Shown one piece after another: positions 6,124 through 6,388 of a DNA stretch of 6,388 nt. Position numbers and translations under genes: made by a program. This DNA comes from Candidatus Bathyarchaeota archaeon. GTDB taxonomy: Archaea > Thermoproteota > Bathyarchaeia > RBG-16-48-13 > GCA-020355125. The notes beneath the pieces are model-generated. The model was not told the origin of the DNA. It saw only the letters and a program-made list of their open reading frames with translations, and ran no database searches. Location: the NCBI GenBank assembly GCA_026014905.1, contig JAOZHK010000257.1, forward strand, positions 1 to 6,388, given 5' to 3'. The first letter of the stretch is position 1. Every line of letters begins with the position of its first letter.

Positions 6124-6388
6124 ATGGCTGATGATAGGGTTCTTGGTGGAGCGATTCTGGTTGGCAGTCTTGCTGGGGTTGTGATATACTTCTGGCTGCT
6201 GTTCATGTCTCCTTGGGCTTGGCTGACTGTTCAGGTGTCGGCGTTCCTGGCGGTGGGGATGTGTCTGCTGATCATGGCCTGGATCGGTTATACGCTGGCG
6301 ACTACTCCGCCTCCGATGCCGGTGGAGGATTTCGATTTCGAGTCTGAGCTCGGGGGGTCTGAGGAGGAGTCGGAGGAATCCGGGGAGA
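6124..6388 (+). CDS. Small two-helix membrane protein with acidic tail, 3' end outside window
   Basis: 88 codons are visible and the frame is still open at the edge. Residues 6-28 (VLGGAILVGSLAGVVIYFWL and on) and about 31-60 (WLTVQVSAFLAVGMCLLIMA to YTLATT) are two hydrophobic helices separated by a tight SPW turn. They are followed by a TPPPMP hinge and a strongly acidic tail (EDFDFE, then EEESEE). I associate this hairpin with ATTPPP exit with a conserved small protein of Bathyarchaeia-like archaea; it is sometimes labelled a regulator, but I know of no established function and assign none. ATG 6124 is used because an in-frame TGA lies at 6115-6117 and the helix begins directly after it. 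Codons are richer in G and T at third positions than those of the giant gene. Confidence 0.82.
   Translation, partial: MADDRVLGGAILVGSLAGVVIYFWLLFMSPWAWLTVQVSAFLAVGMCLLIMAWIGYTLATTPPPMPVEDFDFESELGGSEEESEESGE

Noticed and set aside
5865..6131. 88-codon plus-strand frame in the spacer
   Set aside because: The product is a Cys/Trp/Phe/Arg-rich string typical of translated G/T-rich DNA, lacks a ribosome site, and overlaps the better supported start at 6124.

Overview
The window looks archaeal and most resembles an uncultured Bathyarchaeia-like lineage. This placement is inferred from protein style, not from a marker gene. The pointers are a giant secreted Asp-box protein ending in a Pro-Glu-Ser stalk, TATA-like boxes 25-30 bases before likely transcript starts, weak or absent Shine-Dalgarno sites, and a small two-helix membrane protein with an 'ATTPPP' exit that I associate with that group. 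Confidence in the phylum is about 0.55.

Positions 1-5196, minus strand: one uninterrupted reading frame fills over 80% of the window (1732 codons, C-terminus beyond base 1). It encodes an N-terminal signal or anchor helix behind an unusually long 40-residue leader, then a long chain of beta-propeller blades marked by 19 recognisable Asp-boxes (S/T-x-D-x-G-x-T/S-W). A concanavalin-A-like domain is spliced into one blade. After the last blade come a beta-sandwich domain and a Pro/Glu/Ser stalk that runs off the window. It is probably a very large cell-surface protein, with glycan or protein binding as the likely job.

Positions 5197-5436: intergenic. The proximal part holds a TATA-like box, a small dyad and a ribosome binding site for the giant gene. 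The distal part (5312-5436) holds a degenerate tandem repeat of about 30 bp whose units are delimited by CTAG; one unit forms a strong hairpin.

Positions 5437-5721, minus strand: a 94-residue protein with one four-cysteine zinc ribbon and an acidic, Gln-rich tail, starting at GTG.

Positions 5722-6123: a 402-bp divergent spacer. Its left end is AT-rich and promoter-like. The rest is markedly G/T-rich on the plus strand, with a near-palindrome and interlocking inverted repeats, and I see no convincing gene in it.

Positions 6124-6388, plus strand: the start of a small membrane protein with two transmembrane helices and an acidic cytoplasmic-type tail, cut by the window edge.

Nothing ties the three genes into one operon. 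The giant gene appears to have its own promoter, and the two small genes are divergent. No mobile element, CRISPR array, tRNA or rRNA was found. The most notable items are the domain inserted into a propeller blade, the long leader before the secretion helix, and the CTAG-phased repeat array.
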